NCBI GenBank assembly: GCA_016716465.1
Contig: JADJWH010000001.1
Span: 1,364,001-1,428,000 of the forward strand
Length of the DNA: 64,000 nucleotides
Reading direction: 5' to 3'
Source of the DNA: Gammaproteobacteria bacterium
GTDB taxonomy: Bacteria > Pseudomonadota > Gammaproteobacteria > SZUA-140
This document shows positions 1 to 13,519 of the stretch, one piece after another; positions within the stretch are counted from its first letter, which is position 1, and every line of letters begins with the position of its first letter. The notes beneath the pieces were generated by a model. The model was not told the DNA's origin and made no database searches. It was given only the letters and a program-made list of their open reading frames with translations. Made by a program: the position numbers and the translations under genes.

Positions 1-114
1 CGGCGAGGTCACCTCGTGCACCAGGTGGCGGTCGATATACAGCAGGCAGGTGCCGTCGCCGTTGTCGCGCACCACGTGATCGTCCCACAGTTTGTCGTAC
101 AGGGTCTTAGCCAT
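1..114 (-). CDS. leuC: 3-isopropylmalate dehydratase large subunit, N-terminal fragment
   Basis: Only the first 38 codons are inside the window; the gene runs off the left edge. The translation begins [15 protein letters not shown] and continues with [13 protein letters not shown], the highly conserved N-terminus of the aconitase-family subunit LeuC. LeuC and LeuD isomerise 2-isopropylmalate to 3-isopropylmalate in leucine biosynthesis using a 4Fe-4S cluster. The cluster cysteines lie outside the window. It is divergent from folD across about 210 bp. Confidence 0.93.
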   Translation of the reverse strand, partial: MAKTLYDKLWDDHVVRDNGDGTCLLYIDRHLVHEVTSP

Positions 115-323
115 CTTCGCACCCGCCGCCCGCCGGACCGAATCCGGCGCGATCGCTTGTCAGTCGACTATCTTAACGTATTTCAACGGCCTGACACATC
201 AACGCGGCGCGAACGCGGGCACCGTGCTATGATGCCGGGCTCACGGCCGACACCGATCCGAGACCACGCCATGCACCCGACCACGACCGGCAAGATCGCC
301 GCCCGCGCACGGAGCCCGCGGCC

Positions 324-1187
324 GTGACGGCGCGCCTGCTGGACGGCAAGGCGATCGCCGCCGAGCTGCGCGACCGGATCCGACGCCGCGTCGCCGAGCG
401 CGGGACCCAGGGCCTGCGCCCGCCCGGGCTCGCGGTCATCCTGATCGGCGACAATCCGGCCTCGCAGGTGTACGTCGCGAGCAAACGCAAGGCCTGCGAG
501 GAACTGGGCATCCTGTCCCGCTCCTATGACCTCCCCGCGACCATCACCCAGCAGAAACTGCTTGAGCTGATTGATGATTTGAACCGGGATGCGACCATCG
601 ACGGCATCCTGGTCCAACTGCCGCTGCCGCCGCACATCGACTCCGAGACCGTCATCGAGCGCATCCGTCCGGACAAGGACGTGGACGGCTTCCACCCGTA
701 CAACATCGGCCGCCTGGCCGTGCGCCTGCCGCTGCTGCGCCCCTGCACGCCGCGCGGCATCATGACCCTGCTGGAGCACACCGGGATCCCGCTGCACGGG
801 CTCGACGCCGTGGTGGTCGGCGCCTCGAACATCGTCGGCCGCCCGATGTCGCTCGAACTGCTGCTGGGCGGCTGCACCGCCACCACCTGTCACCGCTTCA
901 CGCGCGACCTCGCCGCCCAGGTGCGGCGCGCCGAACTGCTGGTCGTCGCGGTCGGGAAGCCGGGGCTGGTCAAGGGGGAATGGATCCGTCCGGGCGCCAT
1001 CGTCATCGACGTCGGCATGAACCGCGACGCGCAGGGCAGGCTGGTGGGCGACGTCGAATTCGCGGCGGCGGCCGAGCGCGCCGCGTGGATCACCCCGGTG
1101 CCGGGCGGCGTTGGCCCGATGACCGTGGCGACGCTGATGGAGAATACCTTGTGGGCGGCGGAGAATTTACACAGGGCTCAGGGCTGA
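324..1187 (+). CDS. folD: Bifunctional methylenetetrahydrofolate dehydrogenase / methenyltetrahydrofolate cyclohydrolase
   Basis: A 287-residue protein of normal FolD length. It interconverts 5,10-methylene-, 5,10-methenyl- and 10-formyl-tetrahydrofolate in the cytoplasm, supplying one-carbon units and NADPH. Visible family motifs are YVASK (residues 50-54, catalytic Tyr and Lys), [13 protein letters not shown], the nucleotide-binding [12 protein letters not shown] and the C-terminal [12 protein letters not shown]. The start is an ATG overlapping the preceding GTG. FolD near cysS is common in gammaproteobacteria. Transcription is convergent with cysS. Confidence 0.96.
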   Translation: MTARLLDGKAIAAELRDRIRRRVAERGTQGLRPPGLAVILIGDNPASQVYVASKRKACEELGILSRSYDLPATITQQKLLELIDDLNRDATIDGILVQLPLPPHIDSETVIERIRPDKDVDGFHPYNIGRLAVRLPLLRPCTPRGIMTLLEHTGIPLHGLDAVVVGASNIVGRPMSLELLLGGCTATTCHRFTRDLAAQVRRAELLVVAVGKPGLVKGEWIRPGAIVIDVGMNRDAQGRLVGDVEFAAAAERAAWITPVPGGVGPMTVATLMENTLWAAENLHRAQG

Positions 1188-1210
1188 GGACCAAGGACGG
1201 AGTCAAACCT

Positions 1211-1243
1211 ATCCCCGGATTCCGCTGCGCCCATCCAGGCTAC
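1211..1243 (-). repeat. Solitary, degenerate copy of the REP-like unit found as an array at 47.4 kb
   Basis: Read on the minus strand this 33-bp stretch (GTAGCC.GGAT..GCGCAGCGG..TCCGGGGAT) matches the first part of the 129-bp unit repeated at 47391-47740, with a few substitutions. It lies in the short gap between the convergent folD and cysS stop codons, the typical place for a REP-type element. I see only this half of the unit here. Confidence 0.7.
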
Positions 1244-1250
1244 AACTGAA

Positions 1251-2696
1251 TTATTTTCTGCGCCACGTCGTTCCCTGTGGACCATCTTCCAGGATCACTC
1301 CAAGGGCATCCAACTCTTTGCGAACGCGATCGGCCTCGGCCCAGTCCTTGCGGCTGCGCGCCTCGATTCGCTGTGTAACAAGTTCGTTTATCTTGGCATC
1401 TCCAGTCTGTATCTTAACTTCAGGAGGATATGTCGTTATGGATAACTTCGCCGCTTCAACGCCGACGGATACCCCAGCGCCACTCTTGAGATAATCTTCA
1501 GGCTTCTGCTGCTGCAATCCAAGCCCAGTTCCAAGCCGAATCAGTACCCCGCCCAGCGCATTCGCGTGTGCGCTGTTGCCTGCCGCCTTGGCGCGATTGA
1601 TTTCGGTCCGCAGCTCGTTCAAGACGGCCAGCGCTTCCGGTGTATTGAAATCGTCGTCCATGGCTGCTTCGAAACGGGCGACGTATCCCTCTCCTTCACC
1701 GGTCGTATCGCTCGGGATAAGGCCACGCAATGCCAGATAGAAGCCATCCAGCGCCGCGCGCGCGTTGTCGAGGTTCTGATCCGAGTAATTCAGCGGGCTG
1801 CGATAGTGGCTGCTGACGATGAAGAATCGCACGACCTCCGGCTTGTAGCGTTTCAGCACCTCGCGCACGGTGAAGAAGTTGCCGAGCGACTTCGACATCT
1901 TCTGCTCGTCGATCTGCACGAAGCCGTTGTGCATCCAGACGTTGACGAACGGATGGCCGGTGGCGGCCTCGCTCTGGGCGATCTCGTTCTCGTGGTGGGG
2001 GAACATCAGGTCCATGCCGCCGCCGTGGATGTCGAAGTGGTCGCCGAGGCAGCGGGTGGACATCGCCGAGCATTCGATGTGCCAGCCGGGACGGCCCGGC
2101 CCCCACGGCGACTCCCAGCTGGGCTCGCCCGGCTTCGCGGCCTTCCACAGCACGAAGTCGAGCGGATCGTCCTTGGCCTCGCCGATGGCGACGCGCTCGC
2201 CGGCGCGCAGGTCCTCCAGCTTCTTGCCCGACAGCCGGCCGTAACTCGTGAATTTGCTGACGTCGTAATAGACATCGCCGTTGGCGGCCGCGTAGGCGTA
2301 GCCCTTCTCCACCAGCACGCCGATCATCGCCTTGATGTCGTCGATCGAGGTCGTCGCGCGCGGCTGCTGGTCGGGCGGGAGTACGCCGAGCGCCGCGGCG
2401 TCCTCGTTCATCGCCTGGATGAAGAAATCGGTCAGCTGCCCGATGGACTCGCCGCGCTCGGTCGCGCGCCTGATGATCTTGTCGTCGATGTCGGTGATGT
2501 TGCGCACATAGGTGACGTCGTAGCCGCGGCTGCGCAGGTAGCGCGCCACCACGTCGAACACCACCATCACGCGGGCGTGCCCGATGTGGCAATAGTCGTA
2601 CACCGTCATGCCGCACACGTACATGCGGACAACACCGGGCTTGATCGGCCGGAAGGGCTCCTTCCGCCGCGTCAAACTGTTGTAGATCTGGAGCAT
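1251..2696 (-). CDS. cysS: Cysteinyl-tRNA synthetase
   Basis: A 481-residue class I aminoacyl-tRNA synthetase that charges tRNA-Cys. The HIGH motif is at residues 37-40 and KMSKS at 266-270. Cys28, Cys209, His234 and Glu238 fit the active-site zinc ligands. The C-terminus ends with the usual [11 protein letters not shown]. Residues about 406-434 look like an insertion compared with the family, and the DNA encoding them (about 1395-1481) is visibly lower in GC than the rest of the gene. The gene is divergent from the cyclophilin gene, as cysS and ppiB are in E. coli. Confidence 0.97.
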   Translation of the reverse strand: MLQIYNSLTRRKEPFRPIKPGVVRMYVCGMTVYDYCHIGHARVMVVFDVVARYLRSRGYDVTYVRNITDIDDKIIRRATERGESIGQLTDFFIQAMNEDAAALGVLPPDQQPRATTSIDDIKAMIGVLVEKGYAYAAANGDVYYDVSKFTSYGRLSGKKLEDLRAGERVAIGEAKDDPLDFVLWKAAKPGEPSWESPWGPGRPGWHIECSAMSTRCLGDHFDIHGGGMDLMFPHHENEIAQSEAATGHPFVNVWMHNGFVQIDEQKMSKSLGNFFTVREVLKRYKPEVVRFFIVSSHYRSPLNYSDQNLDNARAALDGFYLALRGLIPSDTTGEGEGYVARFEAAMDDDFNTPEALAVLNELRTEINRAKAAGNSAHANALGGVLIRLGTGLGLQQQKPEDYLKSGAGVSVGVEAAKLSITTYPPEVKIQTGDAKINELVTQRIEARSRKDWAEADRVRKELDALGVILEDGPQGTTWRRK

Positions 2697-2825
2697 CGTC
2701 GCCTGTCCGTTCCGCCGCAGGATGCGCGCAAGCTGGCATGGTAGCCGAAACCGGCGCCGGGTGCCAAAACTGCACCCGGTCTGCTAGAATGCGTGGCTCA
2801 CGGACCCTTGCAAAAGCCCTGCGCC

Positions 2826-3440
2826 ATGCCGAAACCGTTCACGACAACCCTGGGGAAACTCCTGCTCATCATGACGACCATAGCCGCAAACCCATCGCAC
2901 GCCGCCGACACCGCGCCCCGCGTCCTGCTGCAGACCAACCAGGGCGACATCACGCTGGAACTCGACCGCGCGCAGGCGCCGGTCACCGTGGACAACTTCC
3001 TGACCTACGTGCGCGACGGCTTTTACGACGGCACGATCTTCCACCGCGTAATCAAGAGGTTCATGATCCAGGGCGGCGGACTCACCGAAGACTACAGTCA
3101 GAAACCGACCCGTCCGCCGATCAAGAACGAGGCGGACAACGGCCTGAAGAACCTGCGCGGCACCATTGCGATGGCGCGCACCTCCAACCCGCAGTCGGCC
3201 ACGGCGCAGTTCTTCATCAACACCGTCGACAACTCCTTCCTCGATTATCGCGACCAGACGCAGAGCGGCTGGGGTTACGCGGTGTTCGGCAAGGTGGTCG
3301 CCGGCATGGAGACGGTGGACAAGATCGAAAACCTGCCCACCGGCAGCAGCGGCATGATCCCGCGCGACGTGCCGAAGACCATGGTCATCATCGAGAAGGC
3401 GACCGTTGTCTCCGCCGGAGACCAGCCCGCGGCGCCCTGA
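2826..3440 (+). CDS. Exported cyclophilin-type peptidyl-prolyl cis-trans isomerase
   Basis: Catalyses proline cis-trans isomerisation during protein folding. The cyclophilin core is clear: FHRVIKRFMIQGG, MARTSNPQSATAQFFIN and a GYAVFGKVVAGMETVD block. I chose the second ATG, giving 204 residues, because it is followed by a classic signal peptide (MPKPFTTTLGKLLL through the cleavage site PSHA-A). An earlier in-frame start at 2793 would bury that signal. The position next to cysS and lpxH matches E. coli ppiB, which is cytoplasmic, so this ortholog appears to act in the periplasm like PpiA. Confidence 0.92.
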   Translation: MPKPFTTTLGKLLLIMTTIAANPSHAADTAPRVLLQTNQGDITLELDRAQAPVTVDNFLTYVRDGFYDGTIFHRVIKRFMIQGGGLTEDYSQKPTRPPIKNEADNGLKNLRGTIAMARTSNPQSATAQFFINTVDNSFLDYRDQTQSGWGYAVFGKVVAGMETVDKIENLPTGSSGMIPRDVPKTMVIIEKATVVSAGDQPAAP

Positions 3441-3491
3441 AGCGGGGCGCCTGAGCGTCGCCCGCCGCGCCGTACCGTCCGGCGACGGTCA

Positions 3492-4241
3492 ATGACCGTC
3501 GCCTTCATCTCCGACCTGCACCTGTGCGCCGAGCGCCTGGCCATGACCGGGCTGTTGCGCGCATTCCTGCGCCGGCGCCTCCGTCCCGGCGACACGCTGT
3601 ACATCCTCGGCGACCTGTTCGAGGCCTGGCTCGGCGACGACGCCGTGCTGCCTGACCAGTCTCCCGTGCTCGCGGAACTGCGCGCGACCGCGGAACGCGG
3701 AATCACCCTCTTCTTCATGCACGGCAACCGCGACTTTCTCGCCGGCATGGACTTCGCCGCGCAGAGCGGCTGCCGGCTGCTCGCGGATCCCGCCGTGATC
3801 GAACTCGGCGGCGAGCGCGTGCTGCTGATGCACGGCGATACGCTGTGCACCGACGACCACGAATACCAGGCCTACCGCGCGCGCGTGCGCAGCCCGGAGT
3901 TCCGCGCCCACGTCCTGTCGCTGACGATCGACGAACGCATCGCGCTGGCCGGGCACTACCGCAGCGAGAGCGCGCGCCTGTCGCGCGACAAACCGCCGGA
4001 GATCATGGACGTCAACCCGCAGGCCGTCGAGGCGGCGATGCGCGCCCACGGCGTGCACCGCCTGATCCACGGCCATACCCACCGCCAGGCGATCCATGAA
4101 TTCACGCTCGACGGCGCGCCCGCCCGGCGCTACGTCCTCGGCGACTGGTATCGCGACGGCTGCGCGCTGGAGTATTCCGCGGGAAACTATCGTATGGGCA
4201 ACTTTGACCTGGACAGCCTCGACAGCCGCCCAGCGGGCTGA
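3492..4241 (+). CDS. lpxH: UDP-2,3-diacylglucosamine diphosphatase
   Basis: A 249-residue cytoplasmic-face metallophosphoesterase of lipid A synthesis. It hydrolyses UDP-2,3-diacylglucosamine to lipid X and UMP. Metal-ligand motifs are in order: D8 and H10 in FISDLHL, D41 in ILGDLFE, N79 in HGNRD, H114 in LMHGD and the late HGHTHRQ. Length and motifs fit LpxH of Gram-negative bacteria. It lies about 50 bp after the cyclophilin gene on the same strand, so the two are probably co-transcribed. It is convergent with hemH. Confidence 0.96.
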   Translation: MTVAFISDLHLCAERLAMTGLLRAFLRRRLRPGDTLYILGDLFEAWLGDDAVLPDQSPVLAELRATAERGITLFFMHGNRDFLAGMDFAAQSGCRLLADPAVIELGGERVLLMHGDTLCTDDHEYQAYRARVRSPEFRAHVLSLTIDERIALAGHYRSESARLSRDKPPEIMDVNPQAVEAAMRAHGVHRLIHGHTHRQAIHEFTLDGAPARRYVLGDWYRDGCALEYSAGNYRMGNFDLDSLDSRPAG

Positions 4242-4263
4242 GCCGCGTACGCAGGCCGGATCA

Positions 4264-5295
4264 TCACCAGCCCTGGGTCTGGCGGCGTATCAGTTCCGCG
4301 ATCCCCTCAATATGATCCGCTCGCTCGTTGAGCGCGGGGATGTAGCGGAATCGCCCGCCGCTCGCCTCGACGAACAGCTCGCGGTTCATCACCGCGATCT
4401 CCTCCAGCGTCTCCAGGCAATCGGCGGAAAACCCCGGGCAGACCACGTCGACGCTGGCGACGTTGGAGCCGCCCCAGGCGCGCAGGGTCTGGTCGGTGTA
4501 GGGCTGCAGCCATTCGGCATAGCCGAAGCGTGACTGGAACGTGGCCAGCCAGCGGTCCTCCTTGAGGCCGAGTTCGGCGGCGACGAGGCGCGCGGTGCGC
4601 TGGCACTGGTCATAGTAGGGATCGCCCTGCTGCCGGGTCTTGCTCGGCATGCCATGGAAGGAAAACAGCAGGCGCTCGGCTGCCGGCTGCTGGCGCCAGG
4701 CCTCACGGATGGAGTCGGCCAGCGCGCGGATGTACCAGGGCTCGGCATGATAGTCGGCCACCACGCGCAGTTCCGGCACCCGGATCCAGCCTTCGAGCGC
4801 GCGCGCGACGGCATCGAAGGTCGAGGCCGTGGTCGCGGAGGAATACTGCGGATACAAGGGCACCACCAGCAGGCGCTCGGCGCCGGCCGTGCGCAGCTCC
4901 TCCAGCGCGGCGGGGATCGAGGGCGAGCCGTAGCGCATGCCGAGGGCGAACACCAGGCGCTCGTCGGCGGCGAAATGCGCGCGCACGGCCTGCAGCTGGC
5001 GCTGCGCGGTCACCAGCAGCGGCGAACCCTCCGGCGTCCAGACGCCTTCATAGAGCCGCGCCGAGCGGCGTGGGCGCACCTGCAGGATGATGCCGTTCAG
5101 CACCGGCAGCCAGAGCCAGGGCGGCAAGGCGACGACGCGGCGATCGGACAGGAATTCGCGCAGATACCGCCGCACCGCCGGCGCGGTCGGCTGCTCGGGC
5201 GTCCCGAGATTGCTCAGCAGTACGCCGATGATCCCCCGCCGTTCCATCCCGTCTTCGCTCACGCGCACCCTCCCGTGTTTCCCGTCCAGCACCAA
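4264..5295 (-). CDS. hemH: Ferrochelatase
   Basis: Inserts Fe2+ into protoporphyrin IX in the last step of protoheme synthesis. The protein begins with the family signature GVLLSNLGTPEQP, and has the LYPQYSSATTAS block and the late catalytic region LLFSFHGMP with its invariant His. CPGFSADCLETLEEI is also present. The longest reading gives 343 residues. An internal ATG at about 5247 (MERRGIIG) would remove 16 poorly conserved residues and may be the real start. Confidence 0.95.
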   Translation of the reverse strand: MVLDGKHGRVRVSEDGMERRGIIGVLLSNLGTPEQPTAPAVRRYLREFLSDRRVVALPPWLWLPVLNGIILQVRPRRSARLYEGVWTPEGSPLLVTAQRQLQAVRAHFAADERLVFALGMRYGSPSIPAALEELRTAGAERLLVVPLYPQYSSATTASTFDAVARALEGWIRVPELRVVADYHAEPWYIRALADSIREAWRQQPAAERLLFSFHGMPSKTRQQGDPYYDQCQRTARLVAAELGLKEDRWLATFQSRFGYAEWLQPYTDQTLRAWGGSNVASVDVVCPGFSADCLETLEEIAVMNRELFVEASGGRFRYIPALNERADHIEGIAELIRRQTQGW

Positions 5296-5355
5296 CCGCG
5301 CGCACCGCGCGGTGATCCGGCATCATAGCGGAAACCGCCCGTGCCGAGGTACCGA

Positions 5356-7236
5356 TCACTCCGCAAATTGGAGCAACAGCGCGTTCATCCGGCGCACGAA
5401 GGCGGCCGGATCCTCCAGCTGGCCGCCCTCGCTCAGCATCGCCTGCTCGTAGAGCAGGTGCGCCCAGTCGTCGAAGCGGGCGCCCTGCTGCTCACGATTG
5501 AGCGTCTTCACCAGCGGGTGACCGGGATTGAGCTCCAGGATCGGCGGGGTCGCCGGCACCTTCTGCCCGGTGGCCTCGAGCAGCTTGCGCAGACTCATCC
5601 CCATGTCGTCCTGGTCCACCACCAGGCAGGATGGCGAATCGGTCAGGCGATGCGTCACGCGTACCTCCTTCACCTTGTCGCCGAGCACCCCCTTCATGCG
5701 CTCGCCCAGATCCTTGAATTCGCCGGTGACCGCGTCGAGCTCGCGCTTCTCCTCCGCGTCCTCCAGTCCGCCCAGCGAGAGTTCGCCCTTGGCGACAGAC
5801 TGCAGCGGCTTGCCCGCGTATTCGGTCAGGCCGGTCAGCATCCACTCGTCGACGCGGTCGGACAGCAGCAGCACCTCGATGTCCTTCTTGCGGAAGATCT
5901 CCAGGTGCGGACTGTTGCGCGCGGCGAGGGCGCTCTCGGCGGTGATGTAATAGATCCTGTCCTGGCCCGGCTTCATGCGCCCGACGTAGTCGTCGAGGGA
6001 GACGTCCTGCGTTCCGCCCTCGCCGCGCGTGGTGGTGAAGCGCAACAGTTTCGCGATCTGCTCGCGATTGGTGAAATCCTCGGCCGGACCTTCCTTCATC
6101 ACGCGGCCGAACTCGGCCCAGAACGTGCGGTATTTCTCCGGCTCGCTCTCCGCCATGTCCTTGAGCAGGCCGAGCACCTTCTTGACCGAGGCGCTGCGGA
6201 TCACGTCGAGCTGGCGGTTGTGCTGCAGTATCTCGCGCGAGACGTTGAGGGGCAGATCATCGGAATCGACCACGCCGCGCATGAAACGCAGGTAGTTCGG
6301 CATCAGGCGCTCGGTGTCCTCCATGATGAACACGCGCCGCACGTAGAGCTTGATGCCGTGCCCGCGCTCGCGATCCCACAGGTCGAATGGCGCGCGCTTC
6401 GGGATGTACAGCAGGGTGATGTACGACTGCGTCCCCTCGACCTGGGTATGCACGTGCGCGAGCGGTTCCTCGAAATCGTGCGCCACGTGCTTGTAGAACT
6501 CGTTGTACTCCTCCGCGGTGATGTCCTTGCGCGGGCGCGCCCACAGCGCGGCGGCGCGGTTCACCGCCTCCCATTCGCCTGTCTTGTCCGCCACCGGCAT
6601 CTCGACGGGCAGCGACACGCTGTCGGAATATTTGCGGATGATCCCCCGCAGCCGGTAATCGTCGAGGAACTCGTCCTCGTCCGGGCGCAGGTGCAGTACG
6701 ATCTCGGTCCCGCGACCGGCATGCGGCACCGTCTCCAGGGTATAGCTGCCCTCGCCGGCCGACTCCCAGCGCACGCCGTGCGCGGGATCGAGGCCGGCGC
6801 GGCGCGTCGTCAACGTGACGCGCTCCGCGACGATGAAGGCGGAATAGAAACCGACGCCGAACTGGCCGATCAGGCGCATGTCGCCGGCCTGGTCGCCGGT
6901 GAGCGATTCGAAGAATTGCCGGGTGCCGGACTTGGCGATGGTGCCGATATGGTCGATCACCTCCTGCCGGCTCATGCCGATGCCGTTATCCGCCACCGTC
7001 AGGGTGCGCGCCTCCCTGTCCCAGGTGACGCGCACCCTGAGCGCGGCGTCTCCCTCGAACAGTCCCTCGTCGGTCAGCGCCTCGAAGCGCAGCTTGTCGC
7101 AGGCGTCGGAGGCATTGGAGATCAGTTCGCGCAGAAATATCTCCTTGTTCGAATACAAGGAGTGGATCATCAGATTGAGCAGCTGTTTCGCTTCAGCCTG
7201 GAAATCCAGGGTTTCCTTGTGCACATCGGCGGTCAT
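5356..7236 (-). CDS. htpG: Molecular chaperone HtpG (Hsp90)
   Basis: A 626-residue ATP-dependent chaperone of the bacterial Hsp90 family. The N-terminal GHKL ATPase domain shows [25 protein letters not shown] and [11 protein letters not shown]. The middle domain and C-terminal dimerisation domain follow at normal length. The reading frame stays open 94 codons upstream, but conserved HtpG sequence starts at [13 protein letters not shown], so the ATG at 7236 is chosen. A sigma-32-like promoter lies about 95-125 bp upstream. Confidence 0.97.
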   Translation of the reverse strand: MTADVHKETLDFQAEAKQLLNLMIHSLYSNKEIFLRELISNASDACDKLRFEALTDEGLFEGDAALRVRVTWDREARTLTVADNGIGMSRQEVIDHIGTIAKSGTRQFFESLTGDQAGDMRLIGQFGVGFYSAFIVAERVTLTTRRAGLDPAHGVRWESAGEGSYTLETVPHAGRGTEIVLHLRPDEDEFLDDYRLRGIIRKYSDSVSLPVEMPVADKTGEWEAVNRAAALWARPRKDITAEEYNEFYKHVAHDFEEPLAHVHTQVEGTQSYITLLYIPKRAPFDLWDRERGHGIKLYVRRVFIMEDTERLMPNYLRFMRGVVDSDDLPLNVSREILQHNRQLDVIRSASVKKVLGLLKDMAESEPEKYRTFWAEFGRVMKEGPAEDFTNREQIAKLLRFTTTRGEGGTQDVSLDDYVGRMKPGQDRIYYITAESALAARNSPHLEIFRKKDIEVLLLSDRVDEWMLTGLTEYAGKPLQSVAKGELSLGGLEDAEEKRELDAVTGEFKDLGERMKGVLGDKVKEVRVTHRLTDSPSCLVVDQDDMGMSLRKLLEATGQKVPATPPILELNPGHPLVKTLNREQQGARFDDWAHLLYEQAMLSEGGQLEDPAAFVRRMNALLLQFAE

Positions 7237-7330
7237 CGTGGCAGTGTTCTCCCAGTTGCAATGGATCGGGGCATCATGGTTCGCGCGCGCCGCGGGGGAC
7301 GCCGGCCGGGCAAACCCGGCGCTGCCAGCA

Positions 7331-9085
<1,755 letters not shown>

Positions 9086-9288
9086 AGCCGGGATCGCGCC
9101 ACACGAACCCGGACCCGCGGCCCCGAACGGGGTATGGCTCTTATCGGTGTTGGGAAATGGGTAATGATGAGTAATGCGCCGTTTCGGACAGATCAGCAAG
9201 CCTCCGTGATACCGCCATCTTCCGCCCTGCCCGGCTCCCGCCAATCACCCATTGCCCATCACTCATCTCGACCTTAGGGGTAAATCGC

Positions 9289-11682
<2,394 letters not shown>

Positions 11683-11686
11683 GCCG

Positions 11687-11709
11687 TCGCGCCGGCACGG
11701 CCGGCGCGA
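11687..11709. terminator. Perfect hairpin between two convergent stop codons
   Basis: TCGCGCCGGC, a 3-nt loop ACG, then GCCGGCGCGA form a perfect 10-bp stem that exactly fills the gap between the ppsA stop and the outer-membrane gene stop. There is no U-tract on either side, so it may act as a weak bidirectional terminator or a 3'-end barrier. Confidence 0.55.
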
Positions 11710-12813
11710 CTAGAACAGCACCAGCGCCCAGCTCAGGATCGTGGTGGTGGTATTGGGGACGAGTTCGGGATTACGCAGGCTCACTTCCAGCATCAGGGCG
11801 TTGGACTCGCTGAAGTCGTAACGCAGGCAGAACACATCGCGCACCTCGGTCCCGATCCCGCCCCTTCCCAGCAGCTGCGGATCCATGTAGTAGGCGTCGT
11901 CGGCGTCGAAGTCCAGCGCCTCATGCCGGTAGGTGGCCTTCCACTGACTGGTCAGCTGATAGCCGAACTGGGCGAAATAGGCCAGGGAATCATGGCTCTT
12001 GCCATCACCCACACCGGGTTGGGCCTCGTTCCTGAGGTGGGAAGCCTCGGTGAGCAGGGAAAACTTCTCGTACTCGTAGCGCAGATCGATACCGATGAGG
12101 GATTGCCGCACCAGATCCTCGCCGCGCGCGAGCAGGCCGCCGGTCGTGGCGGATTCGACCACGTTGTTGCGCATGACGAAGATCCCCGGCATGACCGGGA
12201 TCTCGGGCCTGACAAAACTGAGGCGGCCGAAGAAGGACTTCTCGGGACTGTAGTCGTCCCGGATCGGGACCTCCAGCCGCGAGGCCTCCGCCGTGTCGAT
12301 GGTGTTGCTGTTGGCGATACCCGTTTCGTAATGAAATCCGTTTGCCCAGTCGCCCTCGGCCAGCAGGCCGATCATATGCATCGGCATGATGGCGTTGATC
12401 GAGCCCTCAAAGCTCAGAATGAACGGCCGCGAGACCGTGTCCTGCAACAGGATGCCGTGGTGAAAGTGGCGACTCCAGTACCCGAGCGGGGTATGGAACC
12501 TGCCGATGCCGACGCGGAGGCTGTCGGAGAACTCGCGCATGATCCAGTAACGCTGGATCTCATATTCGAACGTGCCGGAGAAGGTCTGGAATTGCAGCTC
12601 GAACAGCGCCTTGGTCTTGTCGTCGATGTATTGCGCGGCATAGAAGTCGAGACTGCCGATGCGGAAATTCGCCTCGTCGTCAGGCACGTCGCTGGCGATG
12701 TAGCTGAGATCGCCGAAGACACCGAGGTCGAGCGCCCGGGCGGAGGTGCCGCCGCACATGAGCGCGACCGCGCACACCGCCATCGCCCCGAATGTCCGCC
12801 TGCTCTTGACCAT
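11710..12813 (-). CDS. Putative outer-membrane beta-barrel (porin-like) protein
   Basis: A 367-residue protein with a clear signal peptide (MVKSRRTFGAMAVCAVALMC to ARA-L). The mature part begins LGVFGDLSYIA and consists of alternating polar/hydrophobic segments rich in aromatic residues, including FGYQLTSQWKATYRHEALDF, as in an outer-membrane barrel. I do not recognise a named family. The start at 12813 is used because it opens the signal peptide. It follows the phosphate-binding-type gene on the same strand by about 50 bp, so the pair probably forms an operon working in the envelope. Confidence 0.72.
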   Translation of the reverse strand: MVKSRRTFGAMAVCAVALMCGGTSARALDLGVFGDLSYIASDVPDDEANFRIGSLDFYAAQYIDDKTKALFELQFQTFSGTFEYEIQRYWIMREFSDSLRVGIGRFHTPLGYWSRHFHHGILLQDTVSRPFILSFEGSINAIMPMHMIGLLAEGDWANGFHYETGIANSNTIDTAEASRLEVPIRDDYSPEKSFFGRLSFVRPEIPVMPGIFVMRNNVVESATTGGLLARGEDLVRQSLIGIDLRYEYEKFSLLTEASHLRNEAQPGVGDGKSHDSLAYFAQFGYQLTSQWKATYRHEALDFDADDAYYMDPQLLGRGGIGTEVRDVFCLRYDFSESNALMLEVSLRNPELVPNTTTTILSWALVLF

Positions 12814-12864
12814 GTTCGTCCCCCCTGTACTCGGCAATGCAACCCCGTCGCGCGCCGGGTGAGA

Positions 12865-13308
12865 TCAGTCCCTGCGCAACAGCACCCTGACCGTGTCGTT
12901 CACCGCCTCCGGACTGACGTAACCGATCCGGCCCGGCGCCTCGCTGACCCATTTGATCACCGCGCGCTCATCCAGCTTCGTGTCCGGCGGCGAGCCCTTG
13001 CCGGTGAAGATGCGCTTGGCCCAGTAGGCCTTGACCTGGGTGGTATCCTTTCCGACCACCTTCTCGTAGAACTCGTCGCGCACCGAGTTGCCGCTCGGCA
13101 GGTCGATCACCTCGACGCGGACGCCGTTGTCGAGCTGCACGGTCTTGCCCAGGTAGAGATTGCGCACGGTCTTGTCGCTGAGCGACGGCACCTCGATGTC
13201 GGGGCTGCCGATCACCACCACGGCGGCTTCGGCCATGGCCGACAGCATCGCGAAAGACAGCACCATGCCCACCAGGCATCCCGCCATACTGACCTGAGTT
13301 CGTGGCAT
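12865..13308 (-). CDS. Small periplasmic substrate-binding (PstS-like) protein
   Basis: A 147-residue exported protein with a signal peptide ending SAMAEA-A. The mature sequence (VVVIGSPDIEVPSLSDKTVRNLYLGK, SGNSVRDEFYEKVVGK, PGRIGYVSPEAV) matches one lobe of the PBP-like/PstS superfamily. It is far shorter than true PstS (about 320 residues), and no permease or ATPase genes are nearby. The ATG at 13308 is preceded by GGAGAGAGG. The longer open frame upstream is GC-rich and lacks a signal peptide. It is followed by the porin-like gene. Confidence 0.75.
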   Translation of the reverse strand: MPRTQVSMAGCLVGMVLSFAMLSAMAEAAVVVIGSPDIEVPSLSDKTVRNLYLGKTVQLDNGVRVEVIDLPSGNSVRDEFYEKVVGKDTTQVKAYWAKRIFTGKGSPPDTKLDERAVIKWVSEAPGRIGYVSPEAVNDTVRVLLRRD

Positions 13309-13413
13309 CCTCTCTCCTCGCAGACGCCGGACAGGCCACCGCGCGCCGGTTCCCTGCCCGCCGGTCGGGACTCGCCCGGCATTGGCACGGCGGCGCGCGC
13401 CGCCTCTCCTCGC

Positions 13414-13431
13414 CCATCCGATATCGGATGG
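13414..13431. promoter_or_regulatory. 18-bp perfect palindrome upstream of the phosphate-binding-type gene
   Basis: CCATCCGATATCGGATGG is self-complementary over all 18 bp and lies about 105 bp before the ATG of the small periplasmic protein. A second short inverted pair (CATG...CATG) lies close by, at about 13440-13456. This could be an operator or part of a promoter region; no regulator gene is adjacent. Confidence 0.4.
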
Positions 13432-13519
13432 TGTATGGCATGCTTTAAACATGATCTCCCGGTAAAAAGCAAGCGCGACGGCGGATAGGACGATGCGGCG
13501 TTTCGTATGCCTTATCCGT

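Noticed and set aside
115..323. A sigma-70 promoter for folD or leuC in their divergent gap
   Set aside because: TTGTCA at 157 has only a poor TATTTC at 16 bp, and no other pair of hexamers is convincing.
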